The notes under the pieces: model-generated
Told to the model about the DNA's origin: nothing
Databases searched by the model: none
What the model saw: only the letters and a program-made list of their open reading frames with translations
Shown here: positions 1-7,997 of the stretch, one piece after another
How positions within the stretch are numbered: the stretch's first letter is position 1
Layout: each line of letters starts with the position of its first letter
DNA from: CAZMNY01 sp964567745
GTDB lineage: Bacteria; Planctomycetota; Planctomycetia; Pirellulales; Pirellulaceae
Reading direction: 5' to 3'
DNA: 44,114 bases
Assembly: GCA_964567745.1 (NCBI GenBank)
Contig: CAZMNY010000056.1
Coordinates: 1 to 44,114, forward strand
Position numbers and translations under genes: made by a program

Positions 1-195
1 AACATAACAGCCCAGGGGAAGTCTTGAGGCGAAGCCGCAAGCGCCGCCCTGGGTTCGTCGTCGTCATGAACGCAGCCCTGAAAGGGAGAAACAACCGCGA
101 AACAACCGTGCATCGCGACGATCCGATGACGTCGTCGCTGGCGAGGGTGTACATGTCACGCCCTTTCAGAATCAGCTAAGCTACCAAGACGCAAT
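1..195. other. Non-coding left edge
   Basis: No convincing gene is visible. The segment begins with an inverted pair, CCCAGGG at 11-17 and CCCTGGG at 47-53, flanking a GC-rich stretch. The layout looks like a dispersed intergenic repeat, but the copy number cannot be seen from this window. The remainder shows no strong promoter or reading frame. Confidence 0.4.
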
Positions 196-228
196 AAAAA
201 CGGCTCGCCGTAAAGCGAGCCGTTTTTT
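196..228 (-). terminator. Intrinsic terminator of the Cys-rich gene
   Basis: The 8-bp stem CGGCTCGC (201-208) / GCGAGCCG (215-222) is flanked by an A-run (196-200) and a T-run (223-228), so the stem extends further through A-T pairs. Read leftward it sits 26 bp past the stop codon of the Cys-rich repeat gene and ends in a T-run. It could also work for rightward transcripts. Confidence 0.85.
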
Positions 229-253
229 GACTTTTCGTTAAGCGAACGTTCGC

Positions 254-1174
254 CTAGCGGACGACGGTCGTGCTGACCGGCATGACGCGTCGGCTCGGCA
301 GGTAAGCCGAGGGATCGACGATCGGGGCCGGAGGATCAGCGGAGACGGGGCCGGCTTTTTGGCTGGCACCTTTTCCGTTGTCGCATCCGCAACCCTTGCC
401 GTTGTCGCCCTTGCCGCCTTTGCCGCTGTCGCAGCATCGGTTGCAGGCGAAGATACGGTCAAACAAGCTGACTCGGTTGCAAGACGACTTGCCGCCCTTT
501 TGGCAGGCACCGTTGTCTTTGCCACCCTTGCCATCTTTGTCGCAACCACATCCGTGGCCACCGAACAATCCGCCACGGCTCTTCTGGCAAGCACCGTTCT
601 TGCCGCCATCTTTTTGGCAGGCGCCGTTACCCTTGCCGTCTTTACCGCCTTTGTCGCAACCACATCCGTGGCCACCGAACAAACCGCCGCGGCTCTTCTG
701 GCAAGCACCGTTCTTACCGCCGTCCTTTTGGCAGGCGCCGTTGCCTTTGCCGTCTTTGCCGCCCTTGCTGTCACAACCACATCCGTGGCCGCTGAACAAA
801 CCGCGACTCAGCAAACCGCCCTTTTGGCAAGCATCGTTCTTGCCGCCATCTTTTTGGCAGGCTCCGTTGCCTTTGCCGTCTTTGCCGCCCTTGCTGTCAC
901 AACCACATCCGTGGCCGCTGAACAAACCGCGACTTAGCAAGCCGCCTTTTTGGCAAGCATCGTTCTTCGAACCGCCCTTTTGGCATGAGCCATTTTTCGA
1001 GCCGCCCTTTTGACATGAGCCGTTCTTACCGCTCTTTGTATCGCAACAGCTGCTTTTTGATTCACAGCCACAACCTTTGGAGCCAAGCATGCGATCGAGA
1101 AGATCGTAGCCGAAGCTCTGGCTAACCATGCCAAAGCCAAGCACCAAGGTTCCAATAATGATGTTCCATTTCAT
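254..1174 (-). CDS. Secreted Cys/Gly/Lys-rich tandem-repeat protein
   Basis: A 306-residue protein of unknown function. The ATG at 1174 is chosen over an upstream in-frame start because AAGGAG lies about 10 nt before it and a signal peptide follows at once (about residues 1-22, hydrophobic core IIIGTLVLGFGMV). The mature part is low complexity with 28 cysteines. Units of 38-42 residues contain a GHGCGCD motif, a lysine/glycine linker and two CQK motifs; CQK occurs ten times in all. No lipobox is seen. The C-terminus is different: proline-rich, ending in an Arg/Val-rich tail. Regularly spaced Cys pairs with His suggest an exported metal-binding or disulfide-linked structural protein, but this is inference. 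It appears to be a single-gene unit with its own terminator. Confidence 0.8.
   Translation of the reverse strand: MKWNIIIGTLVLGFGMVSQSFGYDLLDRMLGSKGCGCESKSSCCDTKSGKNGSCQKGGSKNGSCQKGGSKNDACQKGGLLSRGLFSGHGCGCDSKGGKDGKGNGACQKDGGKNDACQKGGLLSRGLFSGHGCGCDSKGGKDGKGNGACQKDGGKNGACQKSRGGLFGGHGCGCDKGGKDGKGNGACQKDGGKNGACQKSRGGLFGGHGCGCDKDGKGGKDNGACQKGGKSSCNRVSLFDRIFACNRCCDSGKGGKGDNGKGCGCDNGKGASQKAGPVSADPPAPIVDPSAYLPSRRVMPVSTTVVR
505..1030. repeat. Coding tandem repeat, period 114-126 bp
   Basis: The DNA inside the Cys-rich gene is a tandem array. The repeated block encoding GHGCGCD recurs at about 539, 653, 770 and 896, giving spacings of 114, 117 and 126 bp, all multiples of three. The last two copies are nearly identical, which suggests recent unit duplication. 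Shorter CQKGG-type units follow near 945-1030. Confidence 0.85.
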
Positions 1175-1860
1175 CGAGCTACGTCTCCTTAACGGTGGAA
1201 CTTTGATCTGACACGAGACGCTGCTAAACCGTCCGGCGATTTGGCTGACGTCCGTCCGGCGAACCGAACGGTATGTGAGACCTAGTTTTGAACACTTGCT
1301 CTGGACAAGCATTCCATTTGCAGGTGGGTCGAGCCGGCCAGCGGGCAATGGTCGAATGTCCGCAGCGACTGCGTCAGAACCGGTCGAGCCACTCCATAGC
1401 CCGAAATTGTTCGTTCCCGGTCCGCCAAAACCAAAACAAGGCCGTCCAACGACCTCACTTTTTGTCCTGACAGAAAGGGCTATCGGCCTGCCTAGGTAGA
1501 AAGCTTGAGTCTACGGAACTAGTTTCAGGCATTTGGGTTACATGGACAATCAAGCTAACTTTGAGTGTCGGGTAAATTAGGGCAATCTGTTAAACTCTAC
1601 GGCCATGGCCAGCTCCGTAGGCGTCAAAACGGCCCCCTTCGACACCCATTCGCTCCCCGAGCCAGCCGCGCGGCGCGACATGGGCGGACAAACGCGCCAA
1701 CTTGCCAGCGGGCCTCGACCAGGCCGCCTATAAGGATTAATCTGGAAATTCTTCTAAAAGTGCTTGATCCAACCAACCTACTAGTGTACTAGTAAGTACT
1801 CTCGCCCAAGTGGCCGAGTTGGTAGAGACTCGACATCATCCCACCTGACGGCTCGTCGCC
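1175..1860. other. 686-bp non-coding stretch
   Basis: Between the divergently oriented Cys-rich and cupin genes. Short open frames here have compositions unlike the neighbouring proteins and no ribosome binding site, so I call none. The stretch holds the leader of the leftward gene, a near-palindrome TACTAGT-GT-ACTAGTA at 1779-1794, and at 1804-1826 a string resembling the 5' part of a leucine or serine tRNA that is not continued by an anticodon arm. Confidence 0.5.
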
Positions 1861-2223
1861 ATGCCCCGCCCAACGGCTCCGACCTACGAAATCGTCGACT
1901 TTGCGCAGATTGCTCCCACCGAGTGCCCCTGCGGTGAAGCTCGACGCGCGTTTGCGGACGTCGAGGACTTTCCGGCAACCGTGCACGTGACCAGCATCTC
2001 TCAAGACGCTCGCGTTCATTATCACAAGCGTCTGACGGAGACCTATTACGTGTTGGAATGCGCGAGCGACGCCAAGATGCAGCTCGACGACGACGTCATC
2101 GCGTTGCGGCCGGGGATGGCTGTTTTGATTCGACCGGGTACGCGACATCGGGCCATCGGTGAAATGAAGGTGCTGATCGTCGTCATGCCAAAATTCGACG
2201 CCTCGGACGAGTGGTTCGACTGA
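1861..2223 (+). CDS. Small cupin-domain protein
   Basis: A 120-residue single-domain cupin. Cupin signatures are visible: HYHKRLTETYYVLE near residues 53-66 (the first motif with two His and a Glu) and PGMAVLIRPGTRHRA near 84-98 (second motif with PG and a His). These residues usually bind a divalent metal in a beta-barrel. Four cysteines are present, two of them in CPC near residue 21. No signal peptide, so probably cytosolic. The substrate cannot be told; members include isomerases, dioxygenases and sugar-binding proteins. There is no clear Shine-Dalgarno before the ATG, which is common in this window. A 7-bp hairpin (2240-2258) lacking a T-run follows the gene. Confidence 0.82.
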   Translation: MPRPTAPTYEIVDFAQIAPTECPCGEARRAFADVEDFPATVHVTSISQDARVHYHKRLTETYYVLECASDAKMQLDDDVIALRPGMAVLIRPGTRHRAIGEMKVLIVVMPKFDASDEWFD

Positions 2224-2239
2224 ACGTGCGATAAAGTAG

Positions 2240-2258
2240 CGAGCCTGCGGAAGGCTCG
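2240..2258 (+). terminator. Hairpin after the cupin gene
   Basis: CGAGCCT / AGGCTCG with loop GCGGA, 16 bp after the cupin stop. There is no T-run, so it is at best a weak or factor-assisted terminator. Confidence 0.35.
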
Positions 2259-2310
2259 GCACCAAAACCACTGCTGAAAACATTGTCAATCGTAATTGCC
2301 TGGAGCAAAG

Positions 2311-4563
2311 ATGAATCGAACTCGTTTGGGACTCCTTGCCGTCGCGGCGTTGGCGTTACTGACCTCGCCCTTTTTCAGCAGCCCCCTATCTGCTGCCGAT
2401 CCTTTGGACTGGACATTTTGTCGAGGTCCGTTTTTCAACGGCCAGTCGATTGAAACGGGACTTCCCGACGACTGGAATCCGCGAGGAGGTCGCGGCAGCA
2501 ACGTCAGTTGGAAGCGCGACGACTTGGGAGGCCGCGGCACACCGATCGTCATGAACGGCAAGATATACGTCTTGTTGCGAGCCGAACCGGAGACGAGCCG
2601 GGAAGGCGAACGAGTCGTCTGTCTGGACGCGGCAAGCGGCAAGACGATTTGGGAAAACCGATTTAACGTTTGGCTCTCGGATGTTCCCGATACGCGAGTT
2701 GGTTGGTCGTCGGTGACCGGTGACGCCACGACCGGCGACGTCTATGCCTTGGGCGTCTGCGGATATTTTCTGTGCATGGACGGCGAGACCGGCAAGACCA
2801 AATGGTCGGTCAAAATGCATGAACGCTTTGGTTTGCTGAGCACCTACGGAGGCCGAACGAATTTCCCGATCGTCATCGACGACGTCGTGATCATCAGCTC
2901 GATCGTGATCGGTTGGGGCGACATGGCCAAGCCAGCTCACCGTTTCGTGGCATTCGACAAGGCGACCGGCGAGGTGCGCTGGTTCAAGGGAACTCGATTG
3001 CTGCCTTATGACACAACGTACAGTCCGCCGAGCGTCACCGTGCTCAATGGCCAAAAGGCCCTTGTCTTCGGCTCGGGCGACGGCGCCGTATGGGCGATCC
3101 AGCCGGCGACTGGCAATCCGATCTGGCAGTACAAGTTTTCCAAACGCGGTCTCAATGTCGCGCCGGTCGTCGTCGGCGACTCGGTGTTCATGTCGCACAG
3201 CGAAGAGAACATCGACAGCACGATGATGGGATCGGTCGTCAAGATTGGCGGTTTGGGTTCGGGCGACGTCACCACAAAACAGCAGCTGTGGAAGCAAGAC
3301 GGTTTGATGGTTGGCAAGTCGGCGCCGCTGGAGATCAACGGTCGATTGTACTGCTTTGACGACCGCGCTAAGCTCCATGTGCTCGATGCTGAGACGGGTG
3401 AGCCGGTTGTGCGAAAGCTGGCCCTGGGCACGGTCATGCGATCGAGCCCGTTGTATGCGGACGGAAAGATCTATGCGATCACCGCCAACGGCCGCTGGTA
3501 CATCATGGAGCCCGACAAGCGCAAGGGCGTCAAGATTCTCAACAAAGGTCGATTACCGCGAGGCGAAGAGAGCCACGCATCACTGATTTGCTCGCATGGG
3601 CGAATCTACATTCAGACGACCGGCGGTCTCTACTGTCTCGAGGACAAAGATAAGGAGCATGGTGTTGGCGAAGCGCCGAAGGCAGCAACGCCAACTCCCG
3701 TGGCCGCCTCCGACAAGCCGACTCAGCTGCAAATCGTTCCAGCTGAAACGCTTCTCAAACCGGGCGAGAAAGTTCAATTTCGAGCGAGGCTGTTTAACGA
3801 GCGCGGGCAATTCCTCAAGGAGGTGGACGCCAAGTACGCGTCCCAAGGCGACTCGAAGGTGTCGGCCAGTGGTGAATTCGTCGCTGGTACCGGCTCGCAT
3901 CATGCCGCCACCGTTACCGCGACCTTCGGCGACACAACCGCTTCCGCTCGGATTCGAGTGGTCCCGCCGCTCCCATGGTCGTTCGGCTTTGAAGAGCTCA
4001 GCGACCTCCCCGTCACTTGGGTCGGAGCTCGCTACCGACACCAGCTTCGCAGCGTCGATGGCAACAAGGTCGTCGTCAAAGTGACCACGATCCCCAAGGG
4101 AACTCGCAGCCGCTGCTGGTTCGGCCATCCTGAACTGAGCGACTACACGATCTCCGCGGATGTGCGCGGCGCGATCAAGAACAACAAGATGCCCGACATC
4201 GGCTTGATCGCCCAGGGCTATGCGATGGACATGCAGGGCGCTAGTCAGTCTCTGCAAATTCGCAGCTGGGTGCCTCAACTGCGTATGGCCAAGACAATCA
4301 AGTTCGACTGGAAACCGAACGTCTGGTATTCGATGAAGTTTCGCGCGACCGTTGAAGATCGCGAAGTGGACGGAAAGAAGAAAGCAGTCGCCGTTCTGCA
4401 AGGCAAAATCTGGATCAAGGACGAGGATGAGCCTACCGCTTGGACGATCGAAGCGGTCGATGAATCACCCAACCGCGACGGAAGTCCTGGGCTCTACGGA
4501 AACGCCAAGGATGCCGAGATCTTCCTTGACAATATTCGAGTTGACCCCAATAGCGCCGAATAG
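2311..4563 (+). CDS. Exported PQQ-type beta-propeller protein with Ig-like and concanavalin-like C-terminus
   Basis: A 750-residue secreted protein. The ATG at 2311 has GGAG 5 nt upstream and is preferred to a TTG five codons earlier. Signal peptide about 1-28 (LGLLAVAALALLTSPFF). Residues about 30-450 carry repeated propeller blades of the PQQ/BamB type, seen as 'CLDAASGKTIWE', 'CMDGETGKTKWSV', 'AFDKATGEVRWF', 'VLDAETGEPVV'. A Thr/Pro/Ala linker follows, then an Ig-like segment (about 480-560, LKPGEKVQFRARLFNERG). The C-terminal segment (about 565-750) resembles a LamG/DUF1080-like sandwich and ends in FLDNIRV. Such planctomycete proteins are annotated as BamB-like, but no evidence ties this one to outer-membrane assembly, and quinone binding is unproven. 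It is the first gene of a rightward set with the Trx-like selenoprotein candidate and a second PQQ-type protein. Confidence 0.85.
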   Translation: MNRTRLGLLAVAALALLTSPFFSSPLSAADPLDWTFCRGPFFNGQSIETGLPDDWNPRGGRGSNVSWKRDDLGGRGTPIVMNGKIYVLLRAEPETSREGERVVCLDAASGKTIWENRFNVWLSDVPDTRVGWSSVTGDATTGDVYALGVCGYFLCMDGETGKTKWSVKMHERFGLLSTYGGRTNFPIVIDDVVIISSIVIGWGDMAKPAHRFVAFDKATGEVRWFKGTRLLPYDTTYSPPSVTVLNGQKALVFGSGDGAVWAIQPATGNPIWQYKFSKRGLNVAPVVVGDSVFMSHSEENIDSTMMGSVVKIGGLGSGDVTTKQQLWKQDGLMVGKSAPLEINGRLYCFDDRAKLHVLDAETGEPVVRKLALGTVMRSSPLYADGKIYAITANGRWYIMEPDKRKGVKILNKGRLPRGEESHASLICSHGRIYIQTTGGLYCLEDKDKEHGVGEAPKAATPTPVAASDKPTQLQIVPAETLLKPGEKVQFRARLFNERGQFLKEVDAKYASQGDSKVSASGEFVAGTGSHHAATVTATFGDTTASARIRVVPPLPWSFGFEELSDLPVTWVGARYRHQLRSVDGNKVVVKVTTIPKGTRSRCWFGHPELSDYTISADVRGAIKNNKMPDIGLIAQGYAMDMQGASQSLQIRSWVPQLRMAKTIKFDWKPNVWYSMKFRATVEDREVDGKKKAVAVLQGKIWIKDEDEPTAWTIEAVDESPNRDGSPGLYGNAKDAEIFLDNIRVDPNSAE

Positions 4564-4628
4564 GCCAAGCAAGACGATCCGCCGATGGCGGCCGCGGACA
4601 TACGTACGATACTTTCGAACGAACGACC

Positions 4629-5312
4629 ATGCGACAACGCTCCCTGTTACTCGCGACATTGCAGAGCTTGCCGATTGCGATTGCATTTGGCATGGCGATG
4701 AGTTGCGCATTGGGAATGTCAGGCAGTGCGTTCGGCGAGGACGAAACAGCTCAGCGAAAAACGGATGGAGGCGAGACGAAGAGCCATTTCTTTCGATCGT
4801 TTCTCGGCGCCAAACCGCCGGAGCTGAGCGGACTGGCGGCGCACTGGGTCAATCAACCTGAGCCGGTGACGTTGCAGAAGCTTCATGGCCAAGTCGTTTG
4901 GTTGGAATTCAATTTCTGAGAGAACTGCACTCCGCTTCGCGACCATCTGGTCAGATGGAACAAGAAATATCAGCCGCAGGGGTTGGTGATCATCGAAGTG
5001 GATGGCGGAAAGTATGAGGCGCTGGATGTCGTAACGAGCGACGTTCGGCGGAAGCAAGTTACGTTCCCAGTGCTGTGGGATTTGGAATGCCGCAACACGG
5101 AGAAGTACGGCATCAAGGCGTGGCCGATGACCTACTTGATCGGAGTCGACGGTCGCGTGATCTGGGAAGGAAATCCTTCTCGCGTCATCAACCGAAAGAA
5201 GTCGCGAACACAGCTCGTCAAACTGCTGGAAAACGAACTTAAGAAAGTCGCCACGCCATCGGATTCGACCCAATCCGATGCCGCCGGCAGCACACCGACA
5301 AAGCCCGAATAA
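4629..5312 (+). CDS. Candidate selenoprotein: exported thioredoxin-fold (TlpA-like) protein with UxxC
   Basis: One continuous frame of 228 codons, interrupted only by TGA at 4917-4919 (codon 97). Upstream: a signal-peptide-like N-terminus (about 1-36) and a TlpA/redoxin lead-in, LHGQVVWLEFNF. Directly after the TGA: ENCTPLRDHL, so TGA-E-N-C occupies the CXXC active site with selenocysteine replacing the first cysteine. Downstream the fold continues to the cis-Pro loop WPMTYLIG (Pro166) and a charged tail. Length (227) suits the family. A perfect 6-bp hairpin with loop GGTC begins 23 nt after the TGA (see SECIS entry). Family role: periplasmic thiol-disulfide exchange. It lies 65 bp after one PQQ-type gene and 32 bp before another. 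The start lacks a clear Shine-Dalgarno; ATG 4629 is chosen for the signal peptide. Alternatives are a nonsense mutation or a sequencing error. Selenocysteine genes (selA, selB, selC, selD) are not in this window. Confidence 0.75.
4935..4966 (+). promoter_or_regulatory. Putative bacterial SECIS element
   Basis: Stem CCATCT (4943-4948) / AGATGG (4953-4958) closes the tetraloop GGTC (4949-4952). A short outer pairing TTC/GAA (4936-4938 / 4964-4966) may extend it. The loop starts 29 nt after the TGA. Bacterial SECIS hairpins lie inside the coding region just after the UGA, with a G in the first loop positions; the E. coli fdhF element also has GGUC at its tip. No bulged U like the one in fdhF is visible, which is a weakness. 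Confidence 0.65.
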
Positions 5313-5344
5313 AACCCACCGGATAACACGGAGTTGGTAACACT

Positions 5345-7735
5345 ATGAAGAGCGAATTGGCTACTTGGACCATGATTACCGTTGCGTTCGTATTTGGACT
5401 CGTCGGCGCCAGCTCGCTTGCCGGCTGCCAACAAGGCACCCCAGGCGGCGACGCGACGGTCATCGACGACCCCGTAACGATTGTTGGCGAGCCCGAAGCG
5501 ATCGCGGCCGAGGAACCTGACACGTTGGCCGAAGAGCCAGTTGGGGAACCAAAGGAGCCCACGGAAGAGCCAAAAGAGCCGGCAGAAGAGCCCAAGGAAC
5601 CCGCCGAAGAACCAAAGGAACCGGCAGAAGAGCCGAAGGCGCCGGCTGAGCCCAAAGAACCGAAAGAGCCCGTCGCTGAGCCAGCGAAGAACGAAACGGC
5701 CGCGAACGCGCCGTCTCCCATCGACAAGGCGGCGAATCCTCAAATCAAGGCCGGTGATTGGACCCAGTGGGGCGGAACATCGTACCGCAACAATGTCCCT
5801 GTCGGCACGAATATCGCCACAGAGTGGGAAGTCGGCCGGTTTGATCGCAAGACCAACGAATGGATCTCAGACGAAGCCGTCAACATCAAGTGGGTTTCGC
5901 CCGTCGGCAGTCAGACCTACGGCAACCCGGTTGTCGCAGGCGGTCAGATTTATGTCGGCACGAATAACGGAAATGGATACGTCCAGCGGTATCCTTCCGA
6001 GGTCGATCTCGGTTGCTTGCTTTGCTTTGACCAAAAGACCGGCAAGTTCCTGTGGCAACACTCGAGCGAAAAACTTTCGACCGGCCGAGTTCACGACTGG
6101 CCTTTGCAAGGCATTTGCTGTGCTCCCTACGTCGAGGGCGAACGACTCTGGTTTGTCACGAGTCGTGGTGAAGTCCGCTGCCTCGACACCAAGGGTTACT
6201 ACGATGGCGAAGACGATGGCGAAGCCAAAGCGGGTTGGGGACGCCTGTTCGATTTGATGAACGCTCCCGAGGATTTTAGCGCGGTCGCCGAATTGAAGTT
6301 GACCGACGCGCTGCGTGAGAAGTTCAAGGCGAGCGGCGTTGAATTGCCGGCCGACGTCAAGTTGATCAAGGACGCCTCAGGCAAGAAGTACACGTTTAAG
6401 GCCTATGATCGCGAGTTCGAAATTCGCGCGATTGGCAAGCCGACGGCGCCAACGAAGCTCAGCTTCTTCCGCAAGATTACTGTGGCTGACAAGAACGAAG
6501 CCGATACGATTTGGGCCTTCGACATGATGGCCAAACTCGGCGTGTCGCAGCACAACATGTGCTCGTGCTCTGTCACTGCGTTCGGCGATATTCTCTTCGT
6601 CGCAACCTCGAACGGACTCGATGAATCGCATATCAACCTTCCCTCGCCACGAGCTCCAAGCTTCATCGCCATGGACAAGAATACGGGCGAGGTTTACTGG
6701 ACGGATGCTTCGCCCGGCGCCAACATTCTCCACGGCCAATGGTCGTCGCCGACGGTTGCCGAATTGGGCGGAGTGCCGCAAGCCATTTTTGCCGGTGGCG
6801 ATGGATGGGTGTACAGTTTCCGAGCCGATAAGGGCGTGGATGGCAAGCCGGAACTGCTCTGGAAATTCGACGCCAACCCGAAGGAATCGAAGTGGGTCCT
6901 CGGCGGACGCGGAACTCGTAACAACATCATCGCCACGCCGGTTGTCTACGACGGACTCGTTTACGTCGCGGTCGGGCAAGACCCCGAGCATGGCGAAGGC
7001 GTCGGCCACCTGTGGTGCCTCAACCCGCTCAAACGAGGCGATGTGAGCCCTGAGTTGGCGGTGAACGTCAAAGATCGCAGCAAGTCGATTTCCCATAAGC
7101 GGCTGCAGGCTGTCATTGCAGAAGAGGGAGAAGTCGCGATCGACAACGCCAATTCCGCTGTCATTTGGCACTACAGCCAATTCGACCAAACAGGTGACGG
7201 CGAGATCGATTTCGAGGAGGAAATGCATCGCAGTTGCGGCACTGTGGCGATCAAGGACGATGTCCTCTTTATCGCTGACTTCAGCGGCTTGTTCCACTGC
7301 CTGAATGCCAAGTCGGGCGAAGTCTATTGGACTTACGATATGCTTGCCGCCGCTTGGGGTTCGCCATTGATCGTCGACAACCACGTGTTCATCGGCGATG
7401 AAGACGGCGACGTCTCCGTCTTCCCGTGGCGCGAGACCGGTGAGTTGGCGAAACTCGCCAAACAGGGTCGCGACCTCAATGCGAAACTTCTTGCCGAGGA
7501 AGCTCGACTCGAGAAAGAGGAAGACGAAGCGAAGCAAGAGGCGATTGAAGACGCCATCGCCGACGTTGAGGACGAACTCGAAGCGCTGAAAGAGCAGCTC
7601 GCTCCTAAGCACGAAATCAACATGGGCAACTCGGTTTACAGCACGCCCATCGTCGCCAACAACATTCTCTACATCGTCAACAAAACTCACCTGTTCGCGA
7701 TCACTCCGAATGGTGAGGCGAAAGGCGCTGAGTAG
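5345..7735 (+). CDS. PQQ-type beta-propeller lipoprotein with EF-hand and coiled coil
   Basis: A 796-residue lipoprotein. The ATG has GGAG 11 nt upstream. The lipobox LAGC (Cys28) follows a hydrophobic stretch. Residues about 65-110 are a tandem E/P/K repeat (EEPKEPA), a likely extended spacer from the membrane. The propeller spans about 137-790, with blades such as 'CFDQKTGKFLWQ', 'AMDKNTGEVYWT' and 'CLNAKSGEVYWTY'. An EF-hand loop, DQTGDGEIDFEE (about 614-625), has the ligand spacing for Ca2+. A charged coiled coil (about 715-760, EEARLEKEEDEAKQE) is inserted before the last blade. Cysteines CSCS occur near 402-405. It follows the Trx-like selenoprotein candidate by 32 bp, so they are probably cotranscribed. 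Role unknown; a surface or periplasmic scaffold is plausible. Confidence 0.87.
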   Translation: MKSELATWTMITVAFVFGLVGASSLAGCQQGTPGGDATVIDDPVTIVGEPEAIAAEEPDTLAEEPVGEPKEPTEEPKEPAEEPKEPAEEPKEPAEEPKAPAEPKEPKEPVAEPAKNETAANAPSPIDKAANPQIKAGDWTQWGGTSYRNNVPVGTNIATEWEVGRFDRKTNEWISDEAVNIKWVSPVGSQTYGNPVVAGGQIYVGTNNGNGYVQRYPSEVDLGCLLCFDQKTGKFLWQHSSEKLSTGRVHDWPLQGICCAPYVEGERLWFVTSRGEVRCLDTKGYYDGEDDGEAKAGWGRLFDLMNAPEDFSAVAELKLTDALREKFKASGVELPADVKLIKDASGKKYTFKAYDREFEIRAIGKPTAPTKLSFFRKITVADKNEADTIWAFDMMAKLGVSQHNMCSCSVTAFGDILFVATSNGLDESHINLPSPRAPSFIAMDKNTGEVYWTDASPGANILHGQWSSPTVAELGGVPQAIFAGGDGWVYSFRADKGVDGKPELLWKFDANPKESKWVLGGRGTRNNIIATPVVYDGLVYVAVGQDPEHGEGVGHLWCLNPLKRGDVSPELAVNVKDRSKSISHKRLQAVIAEEGEVAIDNANSAVIWHYSQFDQTGDGEIDFEEEMHRSCGTVAIKDDVLFIADFSGLFHCLNAKSGEVYWTYDMLAAAWGSPLIVDNHVFIGDEDGDVSVFPWRETGELAKLAKQGRDLNAKLLAEEARLEKEEDEAKQEAIEDAIADVEDELEALKEQLAPKHEINMGNSVYSTPIVANNILYIVNKTHLFAITPNGEAKGAE

Positions 7736-7851
7736 CGTCGACTCGCGTTGAAGTGGAGACGTTTTCCGCTACGGCTCAGCAGCGCCAGCGCGGCCAAGCT
7801 GACCTGCGCTTCCTGCTTGCCGCTTACTGCCTGTCGTCAACCTGATTTGCG

Positions 7852-7961
7852 ACTAGTGCTGCGTTACGCCTTAGTTTTAGGGTGGCGCACCCGATTCGCC
7901 GTGGCGGGCGTTGACCAAACGAATTGTCGATCCCAATTCCAAGCTGTAACACAGCACTAGT
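7852..7961. mobile_element. MITE-like element with 16-bp terminal inverted repeats
   Basis: ACTAGTGCTGCGTTAC (7852-7867) and its near-complement GTAACACAGCACTAGT (7946-7961) match at 15 of 16 positions and bound a 110-bp non-coding unit between the PQQ lipoprotein gene and the acetyltransferase relic. Size, terminal inverted repeats and lack of coding potential fit a miniature inverted-repeat transposable element. No clear target duplication is seen. A short open frame running through it is not considered real. Confidence 0.55.
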
Positions 7962-7997
7962 GATCTGCGTCCAGTCAGCTGCGCCGGGGATCCCGAC

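Noticed and set aside
359..937. Rightward Ala/Val/Thr-rich frame opposite the Cys-rich gene
   Set aside because: It is the complement of the Gly/Cys/Lys repeats; the leftward frame has the ribosome site, signal peptide and terminator.
1804..1880. A tRNA gene
   Set aside because: Only the first about 25 nt look like a tRNA; no anticodon stem, T-arm or matching acceptor end follows.
2386..3378. Leftward 330-residue open frame inside the first propeller gene
   Set aside because: Composition is that of a shadow frame (His/Arg/Asp-rich) and the opposite strand has clear propeller repeats.
6377..7690. Leftward 437-residue open frame antisense to the PQQ lipoprotein gene
   Set aside because: It mirrors a well-supported coding gene, has no ribosome site and no recognisable domain; long antisense frames are expected in GC-rich codon patterns.
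7748..7960. A 70-residue protein downstream of the PQQ lipoprotein gene
   Set aside because: It runs through the MITE-like inverted repeat, has no ribosome site and a biased composition.
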